Assembly (NCBI GenBank): GCA_946800325.1 | Contig: OX326957.1 | Coordinates: 29,189,054-29,253,053 of the forward strand | Reading direction: 5' to 3' | Source: Luzula sylvatica | Lineage: Eukaryota > Streptophyta > Magnoliopsida > Poales > Juncaceae | DNA length: 64,000 nt | Shown here: one piece after another, positions 47,178 to 57,657 of the stretch | How the letters are laid out: each line of letters begins with the position of its first letter | Position numbering within the stretch: position 1 is the first letter of the stretch | Notes under the pieces: generated by a model | Seen by the model: only the letters and a program-made list of their open reading frames with translations | What the model was told of the DNA's origin: nothing | Database searches by the model: none | Made by a program: the position numbers and the translations under genes

Positions 47178-48218
47178 CTAGCTCTTTCCCCGCGCAATTG
47201 CGCGGGGTGTTTCTTTATATCTGCTCGGTACTGATTCGTATTTTTGTTGTGTTTGTGATATGGAACGTTATTTTCTTTGTTGATTATGGATAATGTATAT
47301 GATTGAAAGGATCTGAAAGCATCAATGAACAAATACATTCAACCACATAACACTTTTTATGAAATTAACCATACTCACAAATCATAACAACTCACATACA
47401 ATAAATTCAATACCTACAATGTTCACAGTGAATGCAAAGTGAATTATCAGTTATTTGAAATTAAGATCCATCCACACATAAGAAATGTGCTCTTAAAAGA
47501 TCACCCAAACAATAAACATATTTGAAGAAATTTACTCATGTAATTAGTATTTAATACTTGTGATTGTTTATGATATCACAAAATAGCATTTATTAAGCTT
47601 CTAGTTTCATTAAAATTTCTTTCATTCCTGTATCGAGAGAAAACATAAATAACATAGAAATAACATCAAGAGAAAATAGCCGATCATAAACATAAAAAAG
47701 AAACAAAAATGAAAAATAATCAATTGCCTCATAAATGTATCATTTTGAATACTTTTTTTTTTCTTTTTTAGCAAAAGAGAATTAGCTCAACTTCCGATCT
47801 CATGTATCTCACATAACACTTTTAAATTCTTTAATCTTCATCGGCATATTGAAATAGAGGCTTAAAACATAAATAAGAAAAAAATCAAGAAGAGGAAAAA
47901 CAAAAGCAAACAGTAAAGATAATATCAGTGATCAAACAGAAATCACAGTCCAAAGGATTTCAATTACGTGAACCCAGAAAATTGAGAGATTCATGTAAAA
48001 TCATGCATAAGAATAATCAAAATCAATTTCCGCTCCATTATTCAATTCTCATATTTAATTTCATTGATGGGTCCGGGGCTTGCCCAAAGCCCTTTGGGCA
48101 GAAAACATGTCCAAATATCACTTGAACCGTTCGATTAAATCATGACGTGATTCTTCTTGATTAACTTCTAACTCCCGTTAACACACCTTAACAGCACTCT
48201 ATCGTCAATTCAGGAATG

Positions 48219-48223
<5 letters not shown>

Positions 48224-48259
<36 letters not shown>
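48224..48259 (+). repeat. CT microsatellite in the MULE left arm
   Basis: A run of about 17 CT units. The right arm has a shorter, interrupted CT/GC run in the corresponding place. Confidence 0.9.
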
Positions 48260-48262
<3 letters not shown>

Positions 48263-48333
48263 ATGTTCACATTTTAGGAAAGAGATCTATGCACATATCT
48301 AACTCGAATTGGTAAGAAAATAGAGGGAAATTC

Positions 48334-48435
48334 ATGGCGAAATTGCTTCTTCTCTCTTTCTTCTTGCTTATTCTTTTCATCTGTCAAGTGTCAACTCAAG
48401 CGAAATTTTCTTCTGTTACGATGTCATTCAATTAA
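48334..48435 (+). CDS. Short signal-peptide-like frame inside the MULE
   Basis: 33 codons: MAKLLLLSLFFLLILFICQ then VSTQAKFSS, a convincing N-terminal secretory signal with a hydrophobic core and an AQA-like cleavage site. It resembles the first exon of a plant secreted peptide gene, perhaps captured by the element. A gene-like pair follows: a Lys/Ser-rich frame at 49013-49229, ending NYVLQ at CAG|GTATTAG, then an acceptor TTGCAG and GPFVYGFASKLLNAIYARHS to a stop at about 49376. I do not recognise the parent gene, and joining these pieces is speculative. Confidence 0.4.
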   Translation: MAKLLLLSFFLLILFICQVSTQAKFSSVTMSFN

Positions 48436-49764
48436 TTGTGATGCGTCAAGTTCTATCTTGTCAAGACATCTGACCAAGAAGAGGAACGCACTAAATAATA
48501 TTCATCTTCGAATGCAATTGCAGATTTTATTCCCTTACAATCGGAACCAAACTTCAATCTACTAGAACAAGTCTCCATTGATTTCAATAATCAAGATGAT
48601 GAATTCTTTGTATAAATCGATATTTCTAGTTGGTTTATATTTATACAACATCAATTTTATCGAATTACATTCAATACCAATTTCTCTAAATCGGTTTTCC
48701 TATTGAATAAAGATTGAAATTCAATTAGAGCAGTTTGTAAGTTTTAATTTTTAATATGTTATTTTACAGACATTACAAAGTTTTAAATTAAGTACTTTTA
48801 TTTTTAATTTCAATTATGGGGAATTTGCACAAAAATGAACTGCAGTAAGGAAAATGTACAATTAATTATGCAGGAAATTTTTGCAATTTAAGGATAATCA
48901 GGGAGTATTTTAATAATTTTCCAATTCATATTTATTATATCTTTTCTAAGCTACAGTTGTGTAGAATGTGAGTTTATTGTGAATTCTTCTTTTCAATTTA
49001 GGAGATGCTCAGATGCATCAATGCAAAAAGCAAAAACAAAACAAAAAAATCAATTTAGGGACATCAAGGTTAAAAGAAAAAAAAACTAATTCTTTCTCTT
49101 ATGCAGAGAAAGGGAAAAACAAAGAAGCTGCTACGAAAGATATTGTCTTATTAGGATCGGAAAGTAATTTATACTCTCGGTCACAATCTTTTGGATACCC
49201 GTTATTATCATCTAATTATGTTCTGCAGGTATTAGACAAATAAATATTCATTTTTAAAAGGTTTGATTGATACGATTTCATTGCTCAACTCCCTTTTATC
49301 ATTAATTTATTGCAGGGACCGTTTGTTTATGGGTTTGCTTCGAAACTTCTCAATGCCATATATGCGAGACATTCGTAGGATAATGTCTGTTTGCTAAATT
49401 TAATCACGTTAGTTTTAGTAATTGATTTAGTGTTTCTTTACTATTGAAGTTGGATTTATTTTTGTTTACAATTACATCGATTACATCGAGTTATCATATG
49501 TTGAATGATAAACTATTAGTGTTGCTGCCTAAAATGCTTCCCAAAGATTGCTCTAATATTAATGTTAAATTTTAATTCAGTGAAGTTAACTTTTCTTTTT
49601 TGAATAGGAGAGTGAAGTTAACTTGCAACGTATTTTTTTATCAAGAATTCTCACAAAAATATTTCGATACAGAAAAACTCTATCAAGAATTCTCACAAAA
49701 ATAGTAAATTCCATATTGTATATTTAGTTCATGATGAAATTATCCTTGTAAAATCAAGTAGTCT

Positions 49765-50085
49765 TGAAAAACAAATAACAATAATGTTCCGTATAATTTA
49801 CAAAAATAAATAAATAATATTTCATACAATTATCAAGCACTCTCCACTAGATATGTTCCAACCAAGTCTCTGTAAAAATACAAAATTACAAATCAAAGCA
49901 TACTTCAAGATAAAAACAAATAACAATGATGTTCCATACAAATTTAAAAAATAATAATAATGTTCCATACAATAATCGAGCACTCTCCGCTATATATGTT
50001 TCGTACAAAAACCTCTGTAAAGTTATAAAATTACAAACCAATACATACTTCAAGATAAAACAAATAACAATAATGAATCTAAAAA
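49765..50085. repeat. About 145-bp tandem repeat in the MULE
   Basis: AACAAATAACAATAATGTTCC and GAGCACTCTCC phrases recur near 49770, 49915 and 50060. Two full units and one partial unit, with internal ATACTTCAAGATAAAA. Confidence 0.7.
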
Positions 50086-50380
50086 TAAAACTTACATAAA
50101 TGCTGGAGGGCTTCTCCAATCCTTGAACATCTTGTCAATTTTGCATTCCAAACCCTAAAAAAATGAGATAGCATGACCTTCCACCTCTAATTGTAAAAAT
50201 GAAAATATAATTTGTAAAAGTCAAACTCAATAAGCTGAAATTACGTAACAGGAGTATAGCAAGATTTAGAAATGAGTCCCAATTAAGTGGTCTGCTGTTT
50301 TATTAGTTTGCGTTGATAAACCAAATGCGCCTAGAATCGATAACTATGAGGGTCATGCTTAATTATCAAGCGGAGAGTAA

Positions 50381-51254
50381 GTACTAGCAGTAATAAATAT
50401 GTTAATTAAGCCCAATTGATTCTGATATCAGCTGTACATTGATCAAAGTACTAGCAGTAATAAATATGTTAATTAAGCCCAATTGATTCTGATATCAGCT
50501 GTACATTGATCAAAGTACTAGCAGCAATAAATATGTTAATTAAGCCCAATTGATTCTGATATCAGCTGTACATTGATCAAAGTATGATTCTGATATCAGC
50601 TGTACATTGATCAAAGTACTAGCAGCAATAAATATGTTAATTAAGCCCAATTGATTCTGATATCAGCTGTACATTGATCAAAGTACTAGCAGCAATAAAT
50701 ATGTTAATTAAGCCCAATTGATTCTGATATCAGCTGTACATTGATCAAAGTATGATTCTGATATCAGCTGTACATTGATCAAAGTACTAGCAGCAATAAA
50801 TATGTTAATTAAGCCCAATTGATTCTGATATCAGCTGTACATTGATCAAAGTATGATTCTGATATCAGCTGTACATTGATCAAAGTACTAGCAGCAATAA
50901 ATATGTTAATTAAGCCCAATTGATTCTGATATCAGCTGTATATTGATCAAAGTATGATTCTGATATCAGCTGTACATTGATCAAAGTACTAGCAGCAATA
51001 AATATGTTAATTAAGCCCAATTGATTCTGATATCAGCTGTACATTGATCAAAGTATGATTCTGATATCAGCTGTACATTGATCAAAGTACTAGCAGCAAT
51101 AAATATGTTAATTAAGCCCAATTGATTCTGATATCAGCTGTACATTGATCAAAGCATGATTCTGATATCAGCTGTACATTGATCAAAGTACTAGCAGCAA
51201 TAAATATGTTAATTAAGCCCAATTGATTCTGATATCAGCTGTACATTGATCAAA
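50381..51254 (+). repeat. Two-unit satellite array, 874 bp
   Basis: Ten copies of a 67-bp unit A (starting GTACTAGCAGCAATAAATAT) and six of a 34-bp unit B (GTATGATTCTGATATCAGCT...). The order is A A A B A A B A B A B A B A B A. The sizes add up exactly: 10 x 67 plus 6 x 34. B is the 3' half of A with a GTAT prefix. The copies are almost identical. Confidence 0.95.
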
Positions 51255-51749
51255 GTACTAGCCGTAAGTACTACATCATACAAGATGTTTAACTACAACA
51301 GTAATAAAAGAAGTTCAATTACAATAATAACAATAGCAGTAAGTAATCATAGAGCAAGTACGAGCTGGTACTTCGATAAAACCTGACGAGGAGTAAAAAA
51401 AGTCCCCTGATTTCACCAGCGAATCAATGGCGATTTCCTCGAATCAATGGAGACGGAGTAACCATAGCGAATCAGTGGCTATCTGAAGTCTACAACCAGG
51501 GGAGAGATGGATCGTCCAGGGTTTCGGCTAAAGAATAGCAACATGAAGCCGTGTGAGAGAGCGAGCGAGAGAGAGAAAGAGGCGAGATTTTAGGGATTTC
51601 ATCCCCAAACTGACGATAGAGTATCTGTTAATGTTAACGGAGAGTGTTAAGACTCCATAAAGAAAGTTCAGATCAGGATTTAATCGGACGGTGAAGAAGC
51701 TATTTGGACAAACTTTGTGCCCAAAGGGCTTTGGGCAAGCCCCGAACCC

Positions 51750-52360
51750 TTCATTGATATACCAATTGGAAGCACTAATTAGGAACCAATAAGAGAAGTA
51801 ATTCATAGTCCATGCATAAAAATAATCAAAATCAATTTCCGCTCCATTTTTCAATTCTCATATTTAATTTCATTGATATACCAATTGGAAGCACTAATTA
51901 GGAACCAATAAGAGAAGTAAATCATAGTTCATGCATAAGAATAATCAAAATCAATTTCCGCTCCATTTTTCAATTCTCATATTCAATTTCATTGATATAC
52001 CAATTGGAAGCACTAATTAGGAACCAATAAGAGAAGTAAATCATAGTAAATCTACAGGCCATCTCAGCATTACCAGATTTAGGGACCAATAATTAATATG
52101 TAAACATATATCAGGAAAGCTACAAACCACATGAGGCTTTTTTTTGTTTAAGAACCAATAAGAAAAACAGGTACCGGAAAAGCTACATGCCAACTCAAGA
52201 TTTTTGGATTTAGGGACCAATAAGATAAAGAGATATCAACAAAGCTACATGCCATCTGATCTCAGAATTCCTTTGTTTAGGAACCAATAAGAGAAACAGA
52301 TATCAACAAAGCTACATGCCACTTTATTTTTTATTTTATTTTTGAAATCGACGCTCTTTG
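51750..52360 (+). repeat. 118-bp tandem repeat and diverged AACCAATAAGAG repeats
   Basis: Three units of about 118 bp (TTCATTGATATACCAATTGG, AAAATCAATTTCCGCTCC) run to about 52045. A single partial unit lies at 48001-48068 on the other side of the MULE, so the array predates that insertion. Looser repeats with GGACCAATAAGAGAAACAG and AAAGCTACATGCCA follow to 52360. Confidence 0.8.
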
Positions 52361-52445
52361 AATTCTTTTATGTTCTAAGATCGCATGCTTTTTGAACAAA
52401 GTGCAAATTAAAACCCTTTCAATTTAATCCACAATCTCATATTTC

Positions 52446-54957
52446 TTTTTTTTTGAAGAGAATGGCAAGCGCGATACGCGCCCGTTCCGATCTTTTTTAT
52501 ATAAAAAAAATAAAAAGTACAACATCCATTATTTACAATTTGGTGACCGAGTTAATTGCTATTATATAATATGAAGCGGCTAGCTAATTCCTAAAGATCC
52601 CCAACGGATCACTAGGTCCCTAATGGCACTTAACACAAGTGCATGCATCCGCCCCTTTTTTTGAAAAATACGCGTGTTGCGCTCTTTCCAAACGGTCCAA
52701 ATCGTTGCTAACCATATTATATCCCATCGATTAGCCTCTACCTTGTCAAGTTTGTGTTGGTGATCCTTCCAAAAATTCAACAACGAAAGCACATTGATAG
52801 AAACGGTAGGGTCCAAACGCACCCATAACTCCTTTGTAAATGCACATCTCAAGAATAGGTGGTCGGCGTCTTCCATTATTTCCGAGCATAGGGCACATGT
52901 CGGATCGTGTGGCCAACCTCTTTTATGGAGATTATCGGCCGTTAAGATTTTATCTTGGAGAAGTAGCCAAGCGAATATCTTTACTTTTGTCGGAGCTTTG
53001 ATTCGAAAGAGGCTTTGGGTCCAAGGACATTGCACTCCCGGATGTGTTATACGAGCATACACCATTCTCGTAGAATAGGGAGATTGGTTTGGGCTTATGT
53101 CACGCGCAATTCCATTAAGTGACCGGTATAGAGGCACAAGATCGCGAAGATCCTTCATGAAATAGGACATAAGATTATTTGAAATATTCATGATCGCCTC
53201 GGTGGAGTTTATGTTGTAAAGGGTTGTTAATGTGGCCGACCATTGTGATTCACTATCTTGGTCCAATTTAAATAGCCATTTCATTAAAAGCGCCCGATTT
53301 TGATTGGGAATCTCTATTATTCCTAATCCTCCATTTATTTTTGGTAAACAAATCTTACGCCAATTTACCAAGCAATGTCCACCCGAAATTTTTTCTTGCC
53401 CTTTCCAAAAGAAAGCTCGCAAAATTTGATTAATTTCCGTTATTATTCCTTTTGGTAACAAAATAGCTTGCATGTAAAAGGACGGTAAAGCGGCCAATAC
53501 CGATTTAACCAAGGTCAAACGACCCCCTAGAGTTAGGTATTTATTCTTCCAACTTGTAATTTTTTGCCTCATTTTATTAATCAACGGTTGGAAAATAAGT
53601 TTTTTTGGTCTTTTGATGGACAATGGTAAACCGAGATACTTAATTGGTAGTTGCTTCTTGCTACACCCAACAATTGATTTGACGTGATTATGCAACTCGG
53701 AGGCTATTCCTATTGGCACGAACCCACTCTTTTCCCAATTTATCTCTAACCCGGAGAGTTCGGAGAATAAATGAATTGTATGTGTGATAACTCGTAAATT
53801 TTGCGGGTGCGCTTCAATAAAAAATAACGTGTCATCCGCATATTGTAATGTGGTCGGAGCGAAAACAATCGGGTTAGTTAGTAAAGGTGCTACCCTCTTC
53901 ATCATCCGTTGTAAAGCATCAACTACTATTGTAAATAAGAGTGGCGATAACGGGTCCCCTTGGCGCAAGCCTTTGAGGTGCGTGAAATGTGGCCCTCGGG
54001 TCCCATTTGTATGGACCGATGAACTCGAAGATTTAAGCAATTGCTTCATCCACTCTATCCATCTAATGGGAAAATTTCGCGCGACTAAATTTTTTTCCAA
54101 AAAATTCCATGATACATTATCGAAAGCCTTTTTGAAATCTATTTTTAACATTATCATTGGGACTTTTGACTTATGGTAATAGTTTAATATTTCGCGCGAT
54201 GTTAAGAATAGCTCCGTAATTGTTCTTCCTTTTATGAACGCGGCTTGACACCGGTTCACAAGTAAAGGCATGTAAGATTGTAACCGCAACGCCAATATTT
54301 TTGTAAGCAATTTAATCGGGGCACTTATAATGCTAATGGGCCTAAAGTCTCCCAATTGGACGGCTTCTTCTATTTTCGGTAATAGTTGGATTGATGCTTT
54401 GTTAATTCTTTCAATGTTTAACTTATTTTCAAAGAATAGAGAAATCAACTTAATTAGATCTTGTTTTAAAATTGACCAAAAGTGTTGAAAGAACTCACTC
54501 GGAAAACCGTCGGGTCCGCAACTTTTGTCTTTCTTTAGCGCGTCTAGCGTTCTTTTAATCTCGCTTTCCGCGATGGCTTCCGTTAGGGAGTTAAGATCCA
54601 CGGCCCCACTCCCATCATCATTATACAGTCCTTGCAAATCTGCCGAGAGAGTAGTACTCGAGTGAGCCCCCAAAGAGCTTCGAAAAAAGTTTGTGAAAGA
54701 GATGTTGATCTCTTTTTCATCCGTAATTCGCCTTGCACCAACTTGTAACATCGAAATGTGATTAGAGTGTCGGCGAGAGGCCGCGAATGCATGGAAGTAA
54801 GCCGTATTGTTATCCCCCAACTTCAACCAATTAAGAGACGTTCGTTGTTGCCACATAATTTCCTTTAAATTAATTAATTCGTGTAATTTCTCTCGTAATT
54901 TGATTCTAAGTCGAAATTCCGCGTTGTTTAGCAATCTCGTTATTTCATTATGCAAAG
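52446..54957 (-). mobile_element. 5'-truncated LINE (L1-type)
   Basis: It runs on the minus strand from about 54957 to a short A-run (T at 52446-52454 on the plus strand). The 3' UTR holds GGAACGGGCGCGTATCGCGC. The endonuclease and ORF1 are missing, as in most dead-on-arrival copies. The AACCAATAAGAG repeats continue on its right side (54958-55115), so it inserted into them. Confidence 0.85.
52580..54955 (-). pseudogene. LINE ORF2 fragment: reverse transcriptase and zinc-finger domain
   Basis: An open 791-codon frame without a true start (the first codon is TTG inside the truncated frame). GPDGFPSEFFQ, FRPISIISAPIKLLTKILA, LKIDFKKAFDNVSW, GLRQGDPLSPLLF and YADDTLFF (about residue 370) are the reverse transcriptase motifs. 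KIFAWLLLQDKILT and CALCSEIMEDADHLFLRC (about 685-705) are the C-terminal zinc-binding domain, then WKERNTRIFQ. The frame is open to the end, so the copy is rather young, but without the endonuclease domain it cannot move alone. Confidence 0.93.
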
Positions 54958-55115
54958 TAGAAATGGAAGACCTATAAGAGAAAGAGATAGTAGTAAAGCC
55001 ACAGACAACTGAAGAATTCTCTTATTTTTTAACATCACATACTTTCATTGAAAACCATAAAACAGAAACCAATAAGAGGAATAAGCCACTTCAAAGCCAC
55101 ATGCTACCTCGGAAT
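54958..55115 (+). repeat. AACCAATAAGAG repeats, right of the LINE
   Basis: Continuation of the array at 52060-52360 (GAAACCAATAAGAGGAATAA, AAAGCCACATGCTACCTCGG). Confidence 0.6.
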
Positions 55116-56240
55116 TATTAGAAGGAAAGAAGAAAGAAGTGGAAAAAAAAACAAAAAAAACATCAACGAATGACAATTGCCTCGGAACAAATGAACAATG
55201 CAATTTTTTTATATGCAACATTTTCTGAAATCAACACAAAACAAAACAAATTCAATCCAGTTCTCAATCCCCAAATTCAATCTAGTTCTCAATTTTATAA
55301 GTCCTCATCGGCTTGTCATTAGAAAAAATAAATAAGAAAAAAAAAATCAAAAACAAATTAGAGGTAAACAACAAAGGAAAGTTAAATCAACACAAAACAA
55401 AACTAATTGAATCCGATCCGCAATCTGACATGTCTTCATTGAATTACCATTTAGAAAACATAAGTGAGAAAAAAAATTATAGAGAAGAAAGAAAGGAAAA
55501 AAATAGGATGGGTTATCCTCTGAAAACCCAATCAGTCCATCTCATTTCGTCCGTAACAATCACAAAGCAAAACAAACTTAATACACACCTCAATCCATAT
55601 GCCTATTCAACAGACTTTTTCCTTTCCATCATTTTATCTCATTCAATAGATCTATACGATTTAACACACTTAAATCTCATATCCTTCATTGAACAAATCC
55701 ACACAACTTAACACATCTTACATTTCATCTCGTTAAACACATCTGAACAGATCCATACGATTTAACAGACTTGAATCTCATCTCCTTATCAGATGATCTC
55801 ATTGAACAAATCCATATGATTCAACAGACTTTAATCTCATATCATTCAACAAATCCACACGACTTAATCCACTTTGCTCTCATCATTAACAAATCCATTA
55901 ATCCACTTTGTTCTCATCATTAACTCATTTCCTCCAACATAATAAAAAAGAGGATTACAACAATATTGCTGATTCGAGAACAAACAGACAGCCAAAGAAA
56001 GGATAAGTATCAAATCCCAATAAAAAAAAACATCAACAGCAACAATCAAGATGAAACAAACAATGACTGATACAATAACAGGAAACAGCAGCAATCAAAC
56101 GAATCAAGAGCGAAGCATTTACCAAAAAGACGAAAGAAGAAGAGTGAAATCAATTCGCTCAGAACGAAACGAAAAAGAAGAGACGAAGAAGAATGAAAGA
56201 AAGGAGAATCCAAAGTGATAAAGGAGTAACAATATAAACG
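55116..56240. other. Unassigned interior of Helitron 3
   Basis: AT-rich with repeated phrases such as ATTGAACAAATCCA, GATTTAACA and GAATCTCATCTCC (55660-55930), a loose tandem pattern. No gene is recognised. Confidence 0.4.
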
Positions 56241-56373
56241 ATGAAAGAATCCATGAATTTTTTCGTGAATGGTGACGTGGCACCTTGTGATTGGTTGCAA
56301 TTTTTACCCAACTTTATTGCAACCAATCACGAGATGCCACGCCATTCATGGATTTTTTTATGGATTCTTTCAT
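56241..56373. repeat. 133-bp near-perfect hairpin
   Basis: Arms 56241-56300 and 56317-56373 are inverted copies over about 57-60 bp (ATGAAAGAATCCATGAA, GTGATTGGTTGCAA) with a 16-bp loop. It may be a foldback MITE; no target duplication is visible. Confidence 0.85.
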
Positions 56374-56759
56374 GGCTTCTATCATTGTTCGTGATAAAGC
56401 GACTAAAAAATGAATGATGGACACATTGATAGACCTGGTTCATGAAGAACCATTGAAACACAGACCGACAATAGAGAGATGAAAGCAACACCAATTCCAT
56501 TAAAAAAAAACCCACCGATACAATCCACATAAATCACATGGTTGAAGACCTTCTCGATAATATCGGACGATCCTAAACAAATCAAGCAAAAAAAAGATCA
56601 AACGGACCAAAGTAAATCAATCAAGATCATAAAAATATATCACTGATCAAACATATATCATACGGTTGAAATAAAAAAAAGCTGACGTGGAAGCAGGAAA
56701 TTTGAGAGATTCTTGTAAATTTATACATATTATTAAATTATTAAATTATTAAATATATA

Positions 56760-57017
56760 TAGGGCTTCTATCATACACCAATTTCCTTATCATACACTCA
56801 TTTTCAAGGGTATTTGGAGTAATTATCCATTTATGAATATTTAAGATAAGGTATCAAATATATTTATCAATTAATGTTTAACTAAATTGGAATTGTTTGT
56901 TGTTCATTTAAACAAAAATCTCCATAAAAGATAAATTTTATGATACATCATTTTACAAATATAATTAATTGTTAAAATAACCAAAATACCTTTGTAAAAG
57001 GGTGTATGATAGAACTC

Positions 57018-57022
<5 letters not shown>
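56760..57022. mobile_element. MITE of the TATCATACACC family
   Basis: Inverted ends AGGGCTTCTATCATACACC and GGTGTATGATAGAACTCCCC; about 263 bp. It aligns with 40588-40822. TA-rich flanks hide any target duplication. Confidence 0.75.

Positions 57023-57073
<51 letters not shown>
57020..57073. repeat. TA microsatellite
   Basis: An uninterrupted TA run. A second GT/TA run lies at 57219-57263. Confidence 0.95.
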
Positions 57074-57075
<2 letters not shown>

Positions 57076-57216
57076 CCCACATGAATTGCTTACCCAGGCA
57101 TATGAGCCCTAGTATTCGCTTTTCCTTCTTACAATACTCATATCAAATAATGGATGAAGGTAACCCTGTAGTGGTGCAAGGTAAGTAAACTCCGACGCTG
57201 TTGGAAAAAGATGAGA

Positions 57217-57268
<52 letters not shown>

Positions 57269-57657
57269 CATAAGAGGTCAAATCTCTTGATTCAAAAAAA
57301 AAAAAATGATGTACAATAGAACTCCCAAAAAAAAATATCAAAACTATACTGACGAAAATAACGACCTAACTACACATTAATAAGATAAAAACATGGTTCA
57401 TCATTAATTTTACCATTTGGTTCTTCTCGTCAAGTAAAAAAAGTGTTTAATGTACAAATTCATTCCATACATGGAAACAATCCTCACCAAAGAAAATAAA
57501 ATAATACCCTCAAAATTCTCTGAATAAAACCACTTTGCGTACATCCATTTCGCACACCATACAACAAATATATGCATATATTTACCTAATAATAATTAAA
57601 AATATCACCAACACACTAATTCTCTTAAAAACAAAATAAAATCTCAATCATCATAAT
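57074..57657. other. Downstream flank of the RING-CH gene
   Basis: No gene is recognised. AAATCTCTTGATTC and an A-run at about 57280-57306 could be the tail of an old retroposon. Confidence 0.4.

Larger units (their letters stand above)
48069..51749. mobile_element. Mutator-like element, 3681 bp
   Basis: The ends are inverted copies for about 170-200 bp, outermost GGGTCCGGGGCTTGCCCAAA (left) and GGGTTCGGGGCTTGCCCAAA (right, minus strand). They are flanked by the 9-bp direct repeat TTCATTGAT (48060-48068 and 51750-51758). Long inverted ends and 9-bp duplication define Mutator-like elements. The uninterrupted unit at about 51868-51885 (TTTCATTGATATACC) is an empty site. No transposase is seen; the interior holds gene-like pieces and a satellite, so it is Pack-MULE-like. 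Confidence 0.88.
47178..56757 (-). mobile_element. Probable large Helitron 3, carrying nested insertions
   Basis: The left (3') end is clear: CCCGCGCAATTGCGCGGG, seven bases, CTAG at 47178, then host T on the minus strand, as in Helitrons 1 and 2. The right (5') end is not proven. A CCACGTCAGC motif near 56685 lies where Helitrons 1 and 2 have CCACGTCA, about 60-70 bp inside their 5' ends, and the sequence then runs into A/T repeats and a MITE at 56760. A Mutator-like element and a LINE are nested inside. No Rep/helicase coding is seen. Confidence 0.5.

Noticed and set aside
50381..51254. CRISPR-like array of 67/34-bp units
   Set aside because: The copies are contiguous with no variable spacers, so it is a simple satellite.
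52446..54957. Target-site duplication for the LINE
   Set aside because: I could not find a convincing direct repeat next to the T-run at 52446 and the right border near 54957, so none is claimed.
57006..57188. Plus-strand frame with a poly-YI stretch
   Set aside because: It is a translation of the TA microsatellite.
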